Notes: generated from the sequence alone by a model not told the origin. A stretch of DNA of 64,000 nt from Gordonia jacobaea (GCF_001186365.1 NZ_LDTZ01000017.1:310001-374000), one strand, 5' to 3'. Shown: positions 8,173-16,895, counted from the stretch's first letter. A program made the numbers and translations.

Positions 8173-9618
8173 ATGACTGTGCAGTCGATCTCCTCGGTAT
8201 TCGCTGATCGCGCCCGTACCTCGCCGGGCGAAGTCATGGTCATCGACGCCCACGGGCCTGTGACCGCCGGTGAGATTGACGTGCGGGCCAACCGGCTGGC
8301 TCACCTCTTGCAGCGCCATCACGTCGCCCACGACGATCTCGTTGAAGTGGCCTTACCCAACGGTGCCGCCTTCGTGGTTGCTTGCGTCGCGGTGTGGCGT
8401 GCGGGCGCCACGCCGATGCCGCTCGACCCGGCGATGCCCGCAGACGAGCGGGAGATGCTCGAACGGATCGCCCAGCCTCGAGTTACCATCGGCGACAACG
8501 TATCTCCGCATACAGTCACGGTCGACGAGAACGATGCCCGTGAGCTGCCTGCAGACGCGCCTCCCGATGTCTGGGCAAGTTCGTGGAAGGCGCCTGCATC
8601 CTCCGGGAGCACAGGACTCCCGAAGATCGTTCGTTCCTTGACTCCCGCACTGGTTGACCCCGGTGCTCGAGTGGCGACGTTCTTCCCCTGCGCGGCAACA
8701 CAGTTGGTCACATCTCCGCTGTGGCATTCGACCGCCTTCACCTACGCGTTCCGGGGCTTGACCGCTGGCCATCGCCTGATCATCGAACCGGACTTCGACG
8801 AGCGCCGATTTCTCGAACTGGTCGACAGACATTCGGTGACCTGGACAGTCCTCTCGCCTCCGTCGATCCGGCGGCTGGTCCGCCTACCGGAGGAGATACG
8901 TGCCGAACACGACACCAGTTCGTTGGCATCGATTCTGCACATCGGCGGACGGTGTCCTGTGCCCGACAAGCGCGCACTGATCAAGTGGCTGGGCGCGCAC
9001 CGCGTTGTCGAGGTGTACGCGGGGAGCGAATCCAACGGCGTCACAATGGCGACAGGTCGCGAGTGGCTTGCGCACCCCGGCACTGTCGGTCGGCCGATCG
9101 GGGGCACCGAGATCGCTATTCGACGCGACGACGGCACCCGTGCGAACACCAGCGAAACGGGATTGATCTGGATGCGCCGCGGAGACGGACCGTCCTACAG
9201 CTACCTGGGGGCGCAGTCGCGCCGCCGCGCAGATGGTTGGGATACCCTCGGCGACATCGGCTTTCTCGACGCCGACGGCTATCTCTACGTGCTGGACCGA
9301 GCAGCCGACGTCATTCGTAGTGGAGACGCCGCGGTATACCCGGCAGATATCGAGCAAGTCGTCGAACAACTGCCTTTCGTGCGCGGCGCTGTTGCGTTCG
9401 CCGATCTTGATTCGGCTGGAAGGCAACATCTCTCGGTCAGCGTCGACATCGCAGACAACGATGTGTCCGCAGCACTCATCGCAGATCATGTCCAACACCA
9501 CTTCGGCTCCGACTGGCGTCCTGTGCGCGTCATCCTCACCACATCGCCACTCCGCAACGACGCGGGCAAGATTCGACGACGCGCGCTGGCCGGCTGCGTC
9601 CTGTGCGCGTCGGCCTGA
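8173..9618 (+). CDS. AMP-forming acyl/aryl ligase-like protein inside the Nit1C cluster
   Basis: A 481-residue member of the ANL adenylating superfamily. The Ser/Thr/Gly-rich ATP loop (SSGSTGLPK) is near residue 141, AGSESNG fills the adenine-binding A5 position, and a D-x6-R hinge (LDRAADVIRSGD) is followed by the catalytic Lys in NDAGKIRR near 465. All key residues are present, so it should activate a carboxylate as an adenylate. No fused carrier domain is seen, and the release partner could be CoA. It sits between the flavin oxidoreductase and the radical SAM gene, a position not part of the standard eight-gene cluster as I know it. It is short for a fatty-acid ligase. The substrate is unknown. 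Confidence 0.82.
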   Translation: MTVQSISSVFADRARTSPGEVMVIDAHGPVTAGEIDVRANRLAHLLQRHHVAHDDLVEVALPNGAAFVVACVAVWRAGATPMPLDPAMPADEREMLERIAQPRVTIGDNVSPHTVTVDENDARELPADAPPDVWASSWKAPASSGSTGLPKIVRSLTPALVDPGARVATFFPCAATQLVTSPLWHSTAFTYAFRGLTAGHRLIIEPDFDERRFLELVDRHSVTWTVLSPPSIRRLVRLPEEIRAEHDTSSLASILHIGGRCPVPDKRALIKWLGAHRVVEVYAGSESNGVTMATGREWLAHPGTVGRPIGGTEIAIRRDDGTRANTSETGLIWMRRGDGPSYSYLGAQSRRRADGWDTLGDIGFLDADGYLYVLDRAADVIRSGDAAVYPADIEQVVEQLPFVRGAVAFADLDSAGRQHLSVSVDIADNDVSAALIADHVQHHFGSDWRPVRVILTTSPLRNDAGKIRRRALAGCVLCASA

Positions 9619-9644
9619 CCCCCTCGACACGAACGGAACCCACG

Positions 9645-10712
9645 ATGACCGCATCCACCACTACATCCACCCGCGTCGACCTGGCGCTCCTCGGCATCCG
9701 GGGCACCCCACCGGTGAACCGCTCAGGCGGAGCCGGACCGACTGACGATGGTCACCTCGTCATCGACGGACTGCATGCGGCAATACCCCGAAATCCCAAC
9801 AGCCCGTTCGTCTTCGACGGCGATCAGATCCTCTACGACGGAGTCGATTCCGGGCTCGACGTCGCAGTCATCGGCCGACCACGCTTCTACGACCTGCAGA
9901 CCGAGGACGGCGTCGCCTACGACAAGATCGCCAAACTGCACGGACGTAACGTCTTGGCGACCACCGTGCTGCAGACCTGCATTCGTTACGGCGAAGACCA
10001 GCGGTGCCGCTTCTGCTCGATCGAGGAGTCGCTGCGATCCGGCGACACCGTCGCCGTCAAGAAGCCAGAGGACCTCGCCCGGGTGGCGCGAGCAGCAGTC
10101 GACCTCGATGGTGTGACGAACATGGTGATGACCACCGGAACATCGGCCGGCCGGGATCGCGGCGCACGCCACCTGGCGCGCTGCGTCCGAGCGGTCAAAG
10201 CAGCGGTCCCCGAGCTACCAATTCAAGTGCAATGCGAGCCGCCGGCCGATCTGTCGACCATCGGTGATCTGCGCGCGGCCGGGGCCGACGCCGTCGGCCT
10301 CCACGTCGAGTCACTCGACGACGACGTCCGACGGCGCTGGATGCCAGGCAAGTCAACCGTGCCGCTCAGCGAGTACTGGGATGCCTGGCGTGAGGCCGTA
10401 CGCGTCTTTGGACGCAACCAGGTCTCGACGTACCTGCTCGTCGGGCTCGGCGAAGATGTGGACGAGATGATCTCGGGGGCAAAAGAACTCGCCGACGCCG
10501 GAATCTACCCTTTCATCGTCCCGTTCCGCCCCCATCAGGGGACACTTGCCGTCGACATCGACGGGGCAACCGCCCCCGAGCCCCGCATCGTCGAGCAGGT
10601 CAGCCGAGAAGTCGCTGCGCACCTGCAACTGATCGGGATGGCAGGGGCTGACCAACGAGCGGGCTGCGCGGCATGCGGTGCCTGCAGCATTCTGCAGAGC
10701 GTAGGGGCATGA
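9645..10712 (+). CDS. MSMEG_0568-family radical SAM protein
   Basis: The 355-residue protein fits the cluster-specific MSMEG_0568 radical SAM family. The iron-sulfur cysteines are Cys112, Cys121 and Cys124, spaced C-x8-C-x2-C instead of the common C-x3-C-x2-C. Glycine-rich SAM-binding strands follow (MVMTTGTSAGRDRG), then TIM-barrel strands (VGLHVESLDDDV, YLLVGLGED). A cysteine-rich end (GCAACGACS) could hold a second cluster. The ATG at 9645 is preferred to a GTG-like upstream start in the ligase gene because the conserved region starts soon after. The next gene starts two bases after its stop. It probably carries out a carbon-skeleton or methylthiolation-type radical step; the reaction is unknown. 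Confidence 0.88.
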   Translation: MTASTTTSTRVDLALLGIRGTPPVNRSGGAGPTDDGHLVIDGLHAAIPRNPNSPFVFDGDQILYDGVDSGLDVAVIGRPRFYDLQTEDGVAYDKIAKLHGRNVLATTVLQTCIRYGEDQRCRFCSIEESLRSGDTVAVKKPEDLARVARAAVDLDGVTNMVMTTGTSAGRDRGARHLARCVRAVKAAVPELPIQVQCEPPADLSTIGDLRAAGADAVGLHVESLDDDVRRRWMPGKSTVPLSEYWDAWREAVRVFGRNQVSTYLLVGLGEDVDEMISGAKELADAGIYPFIVPFRPHQGTLAVDIDGATAPEPRIVEQVSREVAAHLQLIGMAGADQRAGCAACGACSILQSVGA

Positions 10713-10713
10713 G

Positions 10714-12153
10714 ATGCTCGACGGCCGCACCACGCCCACCCAGTCCGTACGCCCCGCCGCAACAGAATTGTCGATTCTTGCCGGCTCTCCCCGAGTCTCA
10801 GCACCGCCCTTTCTCATCCGGGTCGCCGAGACGAACTCCGAGATCGGTGACTATCGACGATTGCGCCACTGCGAGTTCGTCGAGCGGCAGGGGCTGTTCA
10901 CACACTCCGATCACGATGACTGCGACGACGATCCGCGCACCACGATCCTGATCGCGGTCGCCGCAGACAACGCTGTCCTGGGCGGTGTCCGGGTGTCGCC
11001 GTGTACCTCGATCGACATCGGCTGGTGGTCGGGGAGTCGGCTGGTTGTCGCGGACAGCGCACACGCGGCCGGCATCGGTGCCGCACTGATCACGGCCGCC
11101 TGTGCCTTGGTCGAGAGCCGCGACGTTCTGCGTTTCGATGCCACCGTCCAGGACCGCTACAGCCGGCTGTTTGCCTCGCTGGGTTGGGAGGACCACGGTG
11201 CCGGTCCCACCATCAACGGCCGGGCACACCGCCACAAGTCGTGGCCGATCGGCCGAATCCAAGGCCAGGTCGATTCCACCAAAGCGGTTCTCGCCCAATC
11301 ACTTCGTCCCTTCGTTGAGCAAGAAGGCGGTCTCGGCCCCGCAGGATTCCGTGGCGACGACGCCGTCCCCGTACCGGACAGTGACCTACTTGCCGCCTGC
11401 GACGCGATCGTCCCGTCGATGGTCGAGCGTGACCCCGAATGGGCGGGGTGGTGCTCGGTCCTGGTCAACATCAACGACCTTTCGGCCATGGGAGCTCATG
11501 CTGTCGGCATGCTCGACGCGGTTGGCGCGCCAACCGTTGCGCATCTGAATCGGATCGTGCGAGGCATCTCGGCAGCGGCACACGCCTGGCGAACCCCGAT
11601 TCTGGGCGGCCACACTCAGGTCGGTGTACCCGCGGCGCTCTCGCTGACTGCGATGGGTCGCACAGAATCCCCGGTCGCCGCTGGCGGTGGACGGGTCGGC
11701 GACCACGTGTCGCTGCTCGCCGATCTCGGAGGCTCTTGGCGCCCAGGCTATTTCGGGCAACAGTGGGATTCGACGAGCTCGCGAACAGCACATGAGCTCG
11801 GTGAGATGGCATCCGCTGTGGCGCAGCTGCGACCCGCCGCCGCCAAGGACGTCAGCATGGCCGGACTGGTCGGAACGTTGGGAATGCTGGCCGAGGCGTC
11901 GGGCACCGGGGCCGAACTCGACGTGGCCGCGATCCCGCGACCGGCCGACGCCGCAATGGGTGCCTGGCTCACCTGCTTCCCGGGTTACGCCATGCTGATG
12001 GCCGACCGCAGTCCGATCACTCGGGCGCACGGCCCTGCCGTCGCGGCCGGCTGCGGTCGCCTCACCGAAACGACAGGAATCCGGCTGAAATGGCCCGACG
12101 GTCGTCGTACCGAAGCGATCGCCTCTGCTGTGACGGGACTGGGCCGAGCATGA
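10714..12153 (+). CDS. MSMEG_0567-family GNAT acetyltransferase fused to AIR-synthase-like domain
   Basis: The 479-residue protein joins two domains that are separate genes in some relatives. Residues 1 to about 170 form a GNAT fold (acetyl-CoA loop around HAAGIGAALITAAC). About 185 onward is an AIR synthase/selenophosphate-synthetase-like ATP-binding domain, with GPAGFRGDDAVPV, the SVLVNINDLSAMGA segment and GGHTQVG. The first likely acylates an amine; the second usually phosphorylates or activates an amide or thio group with ATP. The gene begins two bases after the radical SAM stop. The pairing inside the Nit1C cluster suggests one enzyme handling successive steps on a nitrogen compound, which is inference. 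Confidence 0.87.
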   Translation: MLDGRTTPTQSVRPAATELSILAGSPRVSAPPFLIRVAETNSEIGDYRRLRHCEFVERQGLFTHSDHDDCDDDPRTTILIAVAADNAVLGGVRVSPCTSIDIGWWSGSRLVVADSAHAAGIGAALITAACALVESRDVLRFDATVQDRYSRLFASLGWEDHGAGPTINGRAHRHKSWPIGRIQGQVDSTKAVLAQSLRPFVEQEGGLGPAGFRGDDAVPVPDSDLLAACDAIVPSMVERDPEWAGWCSVLVNINDLSAMGAHAVGMLDAVGAPTVAHLNRIVRGISAAAHAWRTPILGGHTQVGVPAALSLTAMGRTESPVAAGGGRVGDHVSLLADLGGSWRPGYFGQQWDSTSSRTAHELGEMASAVAQLRPAAAKDVSMAGLVGTLGMLAEASGTGAELDVAAIPRPADAAMGAWLTCFPGYAMLMADRSPITRAHGPAVAAGCGRLTETTGIRLKWPDGRRTEAIASAVTGLGRA

Positions 12154-12210
12154 GAAAGCTGTCGAATGTGCACCGGCGCGCCTCGTGTGACGTGAGTAAA
12201 GTGCGCTGAC

Positions 12211-13056
12211 ATGGGAACCGTCACGATCGGCGCGCTCGCGGGCCACTTCGGCCGCGACGTTGATCGAGGTGTGTCCAAGGCAGTCGGCATCATCGAGGCG
12301 GCCGCGCGTGACGGAGTCGATCTGCTCGTCTTTCCCGACGCTGCACTCGGCGGCTATATCGGCGATCTGCGATCCCCGGATCTCGACGACCTACCGCCGG
12401 CACTGGACCCAGACGGACCGGAACTGGCTGCCATCGCAGAGGCCGCCCGCGACATGACCGTGTGTATCGGATACACCGAGCGCGATGGCGACGTCCACTA
12501 CAACGCGGCGGCGTGCTTGACCGGTGACGGCGTGCTGGGCTGGCATCGCAAAGTGCATCAGCCCGCCGGTGAATCGAAGGCGTATGCGGCTGGTGACAGG
12601 TTCTCCACTTTCTCCACACCGGTCGGACGCATCGGCATGTTGATCGACTACGACAAGACATTCCCCGAGTCGGCCCGAAAGCTCGCGCTCGACGGCGCCG
12701 GGATCATCGCGTCTCTCTCGGCGTGGCCGGCCAGCGTCACCGACCGCGCAGCTCGGCTGCCCGCTGACCGGCAGTCTCGGCTGTTCGATCTCTACGACTG
12801 CGCTCGCGCCGCGGAGAACCAGGTATTCATGGTGTCCTCCAACCTCACCGGGGTGACCGGATCGCTGCAATTCCTCGGACAGGCCAAGGTCGTCGGACCC
12901 GGTGGCGACATATTGGCGACCACGCGATCCAAGGGTGGACTGGCCAAGGTCGAGGTCGACGTGGAGGCCGACATCGCTCGTGCCCGCAGAGTCCTCAACC
13001 ATCTGTCCGAACTCCGGCCGGACATCTATTCCGCGTCGAGTGCGGAGTCTCACTGA
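12211..13056 (+). CDS. Nitrilase-fold paralogue lacking catalytic Cys and Glu
   Basis: The 281-residue protein aligns along its length with the nitrilase at 5649, sharing ASLSAWPA, NAAA and the K-V-H-Q-P motif (Lys114, Glu121). Two catalytic residues differ. The first Glu is Asp43 (FPDAALGGY), and the nucleophile Cys is Asp146 (MLIDYDKTFPE; codon GAC at 12646-12648). Such a protein cannot form the usual thioester, so it is either an inactive partner subunit of the active nitrilase or a binding protein for a nitrile or amide intermediate. The frame is intact and the fold motifs are kept, which argues against a decaying gene. The glycosyltransferase start follows its stop directly. Confidence 0.85.
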   Translation: MGTVTIGALAGHFGRDVDRGVSKAVGIIEAAARDGVDLLVFPDAALGGYIGDLRSPDLDDLPPALDPDGPELAAIAEAARDMTVCIGYTERDGDVHYNAAACLTGDGVLGWHRKVHQPAGESKAYAAGDRFSTFSTPVGRIGMLIDYDKTFPESARKLALDGAGIIASLSAWPASVTDRAARLPADRQSRLFDLYDCARAAENQVFMVSSNLTGVTGSLQFLGQAKVVGPGGDILATTRSKGGLAKVEVDVEADIARARRVLNHLSELRPDIYSASSAESH

Positions 13057-14163
13057 ATGCGCATCGCACTGTTGACCTACTCGACCAAACCGCGCGGGGG
13101 AGTCGTGCACACCCTCAACCTCGCGGAATCTCTGGTCAAGCAAGGTGTCGAAGTCGACGTGTGGAGTCTTGCGCGAGGGGGCGACTCGGGGTTCTTCCGC
13201 AGCGTCGACGCCGCAGTCACCCAACACCTGGTCCCGTTCGACGACATTCCCGACGAGACGGTCACCGATCGCATTCTGCGATCAATCGATGCGATCCGAA
13301 ATGCGTTCGACCCCAGCGACTATGACATCGTGCATGCTCAGGACTGCATCAGCGCGAACGCGGTCGGAACATGCATCCGCACGATTCACCACCTCGACCA
13401 ATTCACCACGCCGGTGCTCGTCGAATGCCACGAGAAGGCTGTGGTCAACCCCTACGCCCGCATCTGCGTGTCGCAGGCCGTCGCCAAGGAGGTCAACGAC
13501 GGATGGGGTTTCACTCCAACCGTCATTCCCAACGGTGTCGATTACGAACGTTTCGCAGCGGCCGCCGAGCACAGCCGTTCGGCCGTTGTCGCACGAGAGC
13601 AGTGGCAAGCGAAATTGGGTCGCTACATCCTGGCGGTCGGGGGCATCGAACCGCGCAAGGGGAGTATCGATCTTCTCGAGGCCTACGCGCTGCTCCGTCA
13701 CGACCACCCCGACCTATCGCTGGTATTCGCCGGTGGCGAAACGCTTTTCGACTATCGCGGCTATCGTGCCGAGTTCGACCGCCGCCAAGCCGAGATCGGC
13801 GTGACACCGATCGTCCTCGGGGCCGTCGACGAGCACGTGCTCCCCTCACTCGTCGCGGCATGTGACGCTTTCGCATTCCCGTCCGTGAAGGAGGGCTTTG
13901 GCCTCGCAGCGATGGAGGCCTTGGCGGCTGGCCGACCGGTCACCGTGCGCGAACTACCCATCCTGCGTGAGGTTTTCGGAGATGTCGTCACCTATGCGAC
14001 CGATCCGACGTCATTGGCCATGCACCTTGGCGCCGCGCTCAACGGACATCACCCCGACGTCGACGCTGGTCGGCGTCTCGCACGCGGATTGACGTGGGAC
14101 GCCGCGGCGCGCGCCCACCTTCGGTTCTACGAGCGACATCCCTACCCTCGGGCCGCTGCCTGA
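13057..14163 (+). CDS. MSMEG_0565-family GT4 glycosyltransferase
   Basis: A 368-residue GT-B glycosyltransferase. The N-terminal acceptor half begins MRIALLTYSTKPRGGVVHTL. The C-terminal donor half shows LAVGGIEPRKGSIDLLEAY and the E-x7-E motif in EGFGLAAMEALAAGRP near residues 278-292. This is the GT4 arrangement for a nucleotide-sugar donor. It matches the MSMEG_0565 family that closes Nit1C clusters. Its ATG is immediately after the upstream stop. A sugar-attaching last step suggests that the cluster makes a glycosylated small molecule, not only a degradation product. Donor and acceptor are unknown. A GntR gene converges on it 45 bases downstream. Confidence 0.88.
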   Translation: MRIALLTYSTKPRGGVVHTLNLAESLVKQGVEVDVWSLARGGDSGFFRSVDAAVTQHLVPFDDIPDETVTDRILRSIDAIRNAFDPSDYDIVHAQDCISANAVGTCIRTIHHLDQFTTPVLVECHEKAVVNPYARICVSQAVAKEVNDGWGFTPTVIPNGVDYERFAAAAEHSRSAVVAREQWQAKLGRYILAVGGIEPRKGSIDLLEAYALLRHDHPDLSLVFAGGETLFDYRGYRAEFDRRQAEIGVTPIVLGAVDEHVLPSLVAACDAFAFPSVKEGFGLAAMEALAAGRPVTVRELPILREVFGDVVTYATDPTSLAMHLGAALNGHHPDVDAGRRLARGLTWDAAARAHLRFYERHPYPRAAA

Positions 14164-14208
14164 CTGATGCGTGTGGAGGCCGAGCTCACCCCTGATGGCT
14201 GGAGCTAT

Positions 14209-14910
14209 TCACTCCCGATCCGACCCCTCGCCCAGCTTCGACGCCGAGTTCGCGTAGCCCACAAGCGCTTCGGTGGTGCGCTCGATATGTGCGACGAGCG
14301 CGGCGGCGGCGCCATCCGCGTCGCGGGCGAGGGCCAGATCGGCGATCTGCTGGTGCTCGGCGGCGGCGTCGCGATGATCGTCGTGGGCGAGCGCCCTCGA
14401 CCAATGGATGTAAAGATCCGAGCAGTCCCGCAATCCGTCGGCGATTGCGGTGAGCCGTGTACTGGTTCCTCCGGCGAGCAACGCGTGATGGAACTGTCGA
14501 TGGGCAACTGACCACTGTGGGTTGATGATTCCGTCCGCATCGGTCAACGGCGTGCGCTGAAGTCTGTGATGCCCGCCCAGCACGTCGGTTTCCCAGTTCA
14601 GGTCGCCGTCGGCGATAGATTCCCGCAACGCCATCGCCTCGATGAGGGTGCGCGCACGAGTCAGATCGAGTAGTGCGTCGACAGAAAGGTCGGCGACGGT
14701 GAACCCGCGCTGCGGCATCGCGACGACGAGCCCCCGCTCGGCAAGTCGAGTCAACGCCTCGCGCAGCACGCTCGGACTCACGCCGTAGCGCGTGGCGGTC
14801 TCGCTGATGTGCACCTTCGATCCCGGCGGCAGGTCGCCGCGCAGCAACTCGTCGCGAAGTCTGTCGTGGACTGTCGCGGCGAGCGTCGCCTTCTCGGGGC
14901 TCAGGGTCAT
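14209..14910 (-). CDS. GntR-family regulator (FCD-type)
   Basis: The 233-residue protein has an N-terminal winged helix (GVSPSVLREALTRLAERGLVVAMPQRGFTVAD, residues about 40-75) and an all-helical FCD effector domain with the usual metal-binding pattern (ARTLIEAMALRESI, later His residues in HRQFHHALLAG and AAAEHQQI). It is divergent from the aromatic catabolic operon at 15087, with a 176-base gap containing a promoter-like sequence overlapped by an inverted repeat. The simplest reading is repression of that operon, lifted by a pathway acid. The ATG at 14910 places the helix-turn-helix correctly. Confidence 0.88.
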   Translation of the reverse strand: MTLSPEKATLAATVHDRLRDELLRGDLPPGSKVHISETATRYGVSPSVLREALTRLAERGLVVAMPQRGFTVADLSVDALLDLTRARTLIEAMALRESIADGDLNWETDVLGGHHRLQRTPLTDADGIINPQWSVAHRQFHHALLAGGTSTRLTAIADGLRDCSDLYIHWSRALAHDDHRDAAAEHQQIADLALARDADGAAAALVAHIERTTEALVGYANSASKLGEGSDRE

Positions 14911-14972
14911 GAACCGAGGGTATCCGACAAACCGGCGCTCAGCCGATGTTCGGCCCGAATATCTTTTTTTAT

Positions 14973-15008
14973 TTGCTTTGCCGACGGAGATGCCTGCATA
15001 CTGGCATC
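14973..15008 (+). promoter_or_regulatory. Promoter with overlapping inverted repeat for the aromatic operon
   Basis: TTGCTT at 14973-14978 and CATACT at 14997-15002, 18 bases apart, resemble -35 and -10 elements. The inverted repeat GATGCC-n8-GGCATC at 14989-15008 covers the -10 element, where a GntR repressor would block transcription. The arms are exact. That the divergent GntR protein binds here is inferred from position. Confidence 0.4.
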
Positions 15009-15086
15009 AAGCTAGTGAGCCATCTCACGTTCGACACCAAGAATGGCGTGGGCTGCAGTACACGAGACCTGACAAGGACGAAGCGA

Positions 15087-15950
15087 ATGAGAATCAGCAA
15101 TCTCGGCGGGCGGTTGGCGCTGCTCACCGATACGGGTGCGGTCGACGTCGAGAAGGCCAGCGCAGGACAGTTCGGCGCCGACCCGACGGCCGTCTACGCG
15201 AAGTGGGACGAGTTCGTCGCGTGGGCACGGAGCGCCGACCTGCCGGCAGGCACGTCATACGACGACGCCGACCTGGGTGCGCCGGTGCCCGAGCCCGCGC
15301 AGATCTTCGCGATCGGCCTCAACTATCGAGACCACGCCGTCGAATCCGGACTGGACTTCCCCGCCGAACCGCCCGTCTTCACCAAGTTCCGCACCTCGCT
15401 GGCCGGCCCGGTCGGCGACCTGGAGTTGCCCACCGACACCGTCGACTGGGAAGCCGAACTGGTCGTCGTCATCGGTCGCGCCGCACGCGATGTATCGGCA
15501 GAGAACGCGTGGGACCACGTCGCCGGACTCACCGTCGGGCAGGACTTCTCCGAGCGGACCCGCCAATTGGTCCCTCCGGCACCCCAGTTCAGCCTCGGCA
15601 AGTCGTTCCCCGGTTTCTCGCCGATCGGCCCGGCGGTGGTCACACTCGACGAGTTCGCCGATCCCGCCGACCTCGAGATCAGTTGCACCGTCGACGGAGA
15701 GACGATGCAGCACGGACGGACGAGTGAACTGATCTTCTCGATTCCCGTTCTGATCGAACGACTCTCGGCTGTTCTGCCCCTCTTGCCCGGCGACCTGATC
15801 TTCACCGGAACGCCCAGCGGCGTCGGTGGTGGACGCAGCCCGAAGCGGTTCCTTCGCGTGGGCGAGGAAATCGTCACGCGCATAGAGGGAATCGGGGAGC
15901 TGCGCCAGAAATGCGTCCCCGGCAAGCGCCACACGACGGCGTTCGCGTAG
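15087..15950 (+). CDS. Fumarylacetoacetate hydrolase-family protein
   Basis: The 287-residue protein has the FAH C-terminal domain. AIGLNYRDHAVE is followed by metal ligands in DWEAELVVVIG (near residue 122) and GQDFSER (near 152), and the conserved GDLIFTGTPSGVG appears late. Family members hydrolyse or decarboxylate diketo acids such as fumarylpyruvate and 2-hydroxyhepta-dienedioate using Mg or Mn. The ATG at 15087 matches the usual MRISNLG-like start; the open frame upstream covers the promoter. It is first in an operon with a ring-cleaving type dioxygenase, so it probably cleaves the ring-fission product. The exact bond cannot be told from sequence. Confidence 0.88.
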   Translation: MRISNLGGRLALLTDTGAVDVEKASAGQFGADPTAVYAKWDEFVAWARSADLPAGTSYDDADLGAPVPEPAQIFAIGLNYRDHAVESGLDFPAEPPVFTKFRTSLAGPVGDLELPTDTVDWEAELVVVIGRAARDVSAENAWDHVAGLTVGQDFSERTRQLVPPAPQFSLGKSFPGFSPIGPAVVTLDEFADPADLEISCTVDGETMQHGRTSELIFSIPVLIERLSAVLPLLPGDLIFTGTPSGVGGGRSPKRFLRVGEEIVTRIEGIGELRQKCVPGKRHTTAFA

Positions 15951-15971
15951 CCGGCGGAGAAAGGAAAGCAC

Positions 15972-16895
15972 ATGCCTCTGCACAGACTGACCACCATTAC
16001 GATCGGCGTCCCCGACGTCGACGCCGCCGCGGCGTACTACACCGAGTTCGGCCTCACCCCGTTGGGCGACAACGCCTTTGCCACCTCGGACGGCGGCGAA
16101 CAGTTCCGTCTCACACACTCGACGCAGCGTCGACTCGTCGAAATCGGCGTCGGCGTCGACGATCCCGACGACCTCGACCGCGTTCAACGGCAACTCGACG
16201 CGCTGAGTCTGGACACCGAGCGGTCCGACGACTCGCTCACCGCGACCGAACCCATCGCAGGCTTCAAGGCCGTCGTGTCCATCGCGCCGCGCATCGAGCA
16301 GAAGATCGTCGACCCGACGCCCTACAACGGTCCCGGCCGCGTCGACCGACCCGACAGTCGCGCACCGGGAATCGAGCGTCAGGGTCAGGTGGTCCCGCAC
16401 AAGCTCGGACACGTCGTGATCGGCTCCACAGATCAGGCCGCCACCCAGAAATTCTTCACCGACGGCCTCGGCTTCAAGATCAGCGACACCGTGCCGTCGA
16501 TGGCCGCATTCATGCGGTGCTCGACAGACCACCACAACGTTCTCGTACAGCAGGCGCCGCTGAACTTCTTGCACCACACCTCGTGGCAGGTCGACGACAT
16601 CGACGAAATCGGCCGTGGCGCAATGGCAATGCTCGAAGGCAATCCGGAACGCCACGTCTGGGGACTCGGCCGCCACCACATCGGGTCGAACTTCTTCTGG
16701 TATCTGAAAGACCCGGCCGGGAACTTCTCCGAGTACTACTCCGACATCGACTGCATCGTCGACGACGCGCTCTGGAAGCCAGGCGTGTGGGAGGGCGCAA
16801 GGAGCCTGTTCAACTGGGGTCCGCCGCCACCGCCGTCGTTCCTCATGCCAGAAGACCTCGCCGCCCTGATGACCGGCTCCCACAGCTCCGAATAG
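15972..16895 (+). CDS. VOC-superfamily extradiol dioxygenase
   Basis: A 307-residue two-module VOC protein of the size of type I extradiol ring-cleaving dioxygenases. The C-terminal module carries the 2-His-1-carboxylate iron site: His in KLGHVVIG (about 145), His in LHHTSWQVDD (about 200) and Glu in FSEYYSD (about 254). The N-terminal module is degenerate, as usual. The expected role is oxygenative opening of a catechol-type ring. It follows the FAH-family gene by 21 bases with GGAGAAAGGA upstream of the start. Together with the downstream flavin hydroxylase this makes a ring-hydroxylation, ring-cleavage and hydrolysis sequence. Confidence 0.87.
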   Translation: MPLHRLTTITIGVPDVDAAAAYYTEFGLTPLGDNAFATSDGGEQFRLTHSTQRRLVEIGVGVDDPDDLDRVQRQLDALSLDTERSDDSLTATEPIAGFKAVVSIAPRIEQKIVDPTPYNGPGRVDRPDSRAPGIERQGQVVPHKLGHVVIGSTDQAATQKFFTDGLGFKISDTVPSMAAFMRCSTDHHNVLVQQAPLNFLHHTSWQVDDIDEIGRGAMAMLEGNPERHVWGLGRHHIGSNFFWYLKDPAGNFSEYYSDIDCIVDDALWKPGVWEGARSLFNWGPPPPPSFLMPEDLAALMTGSHSSE

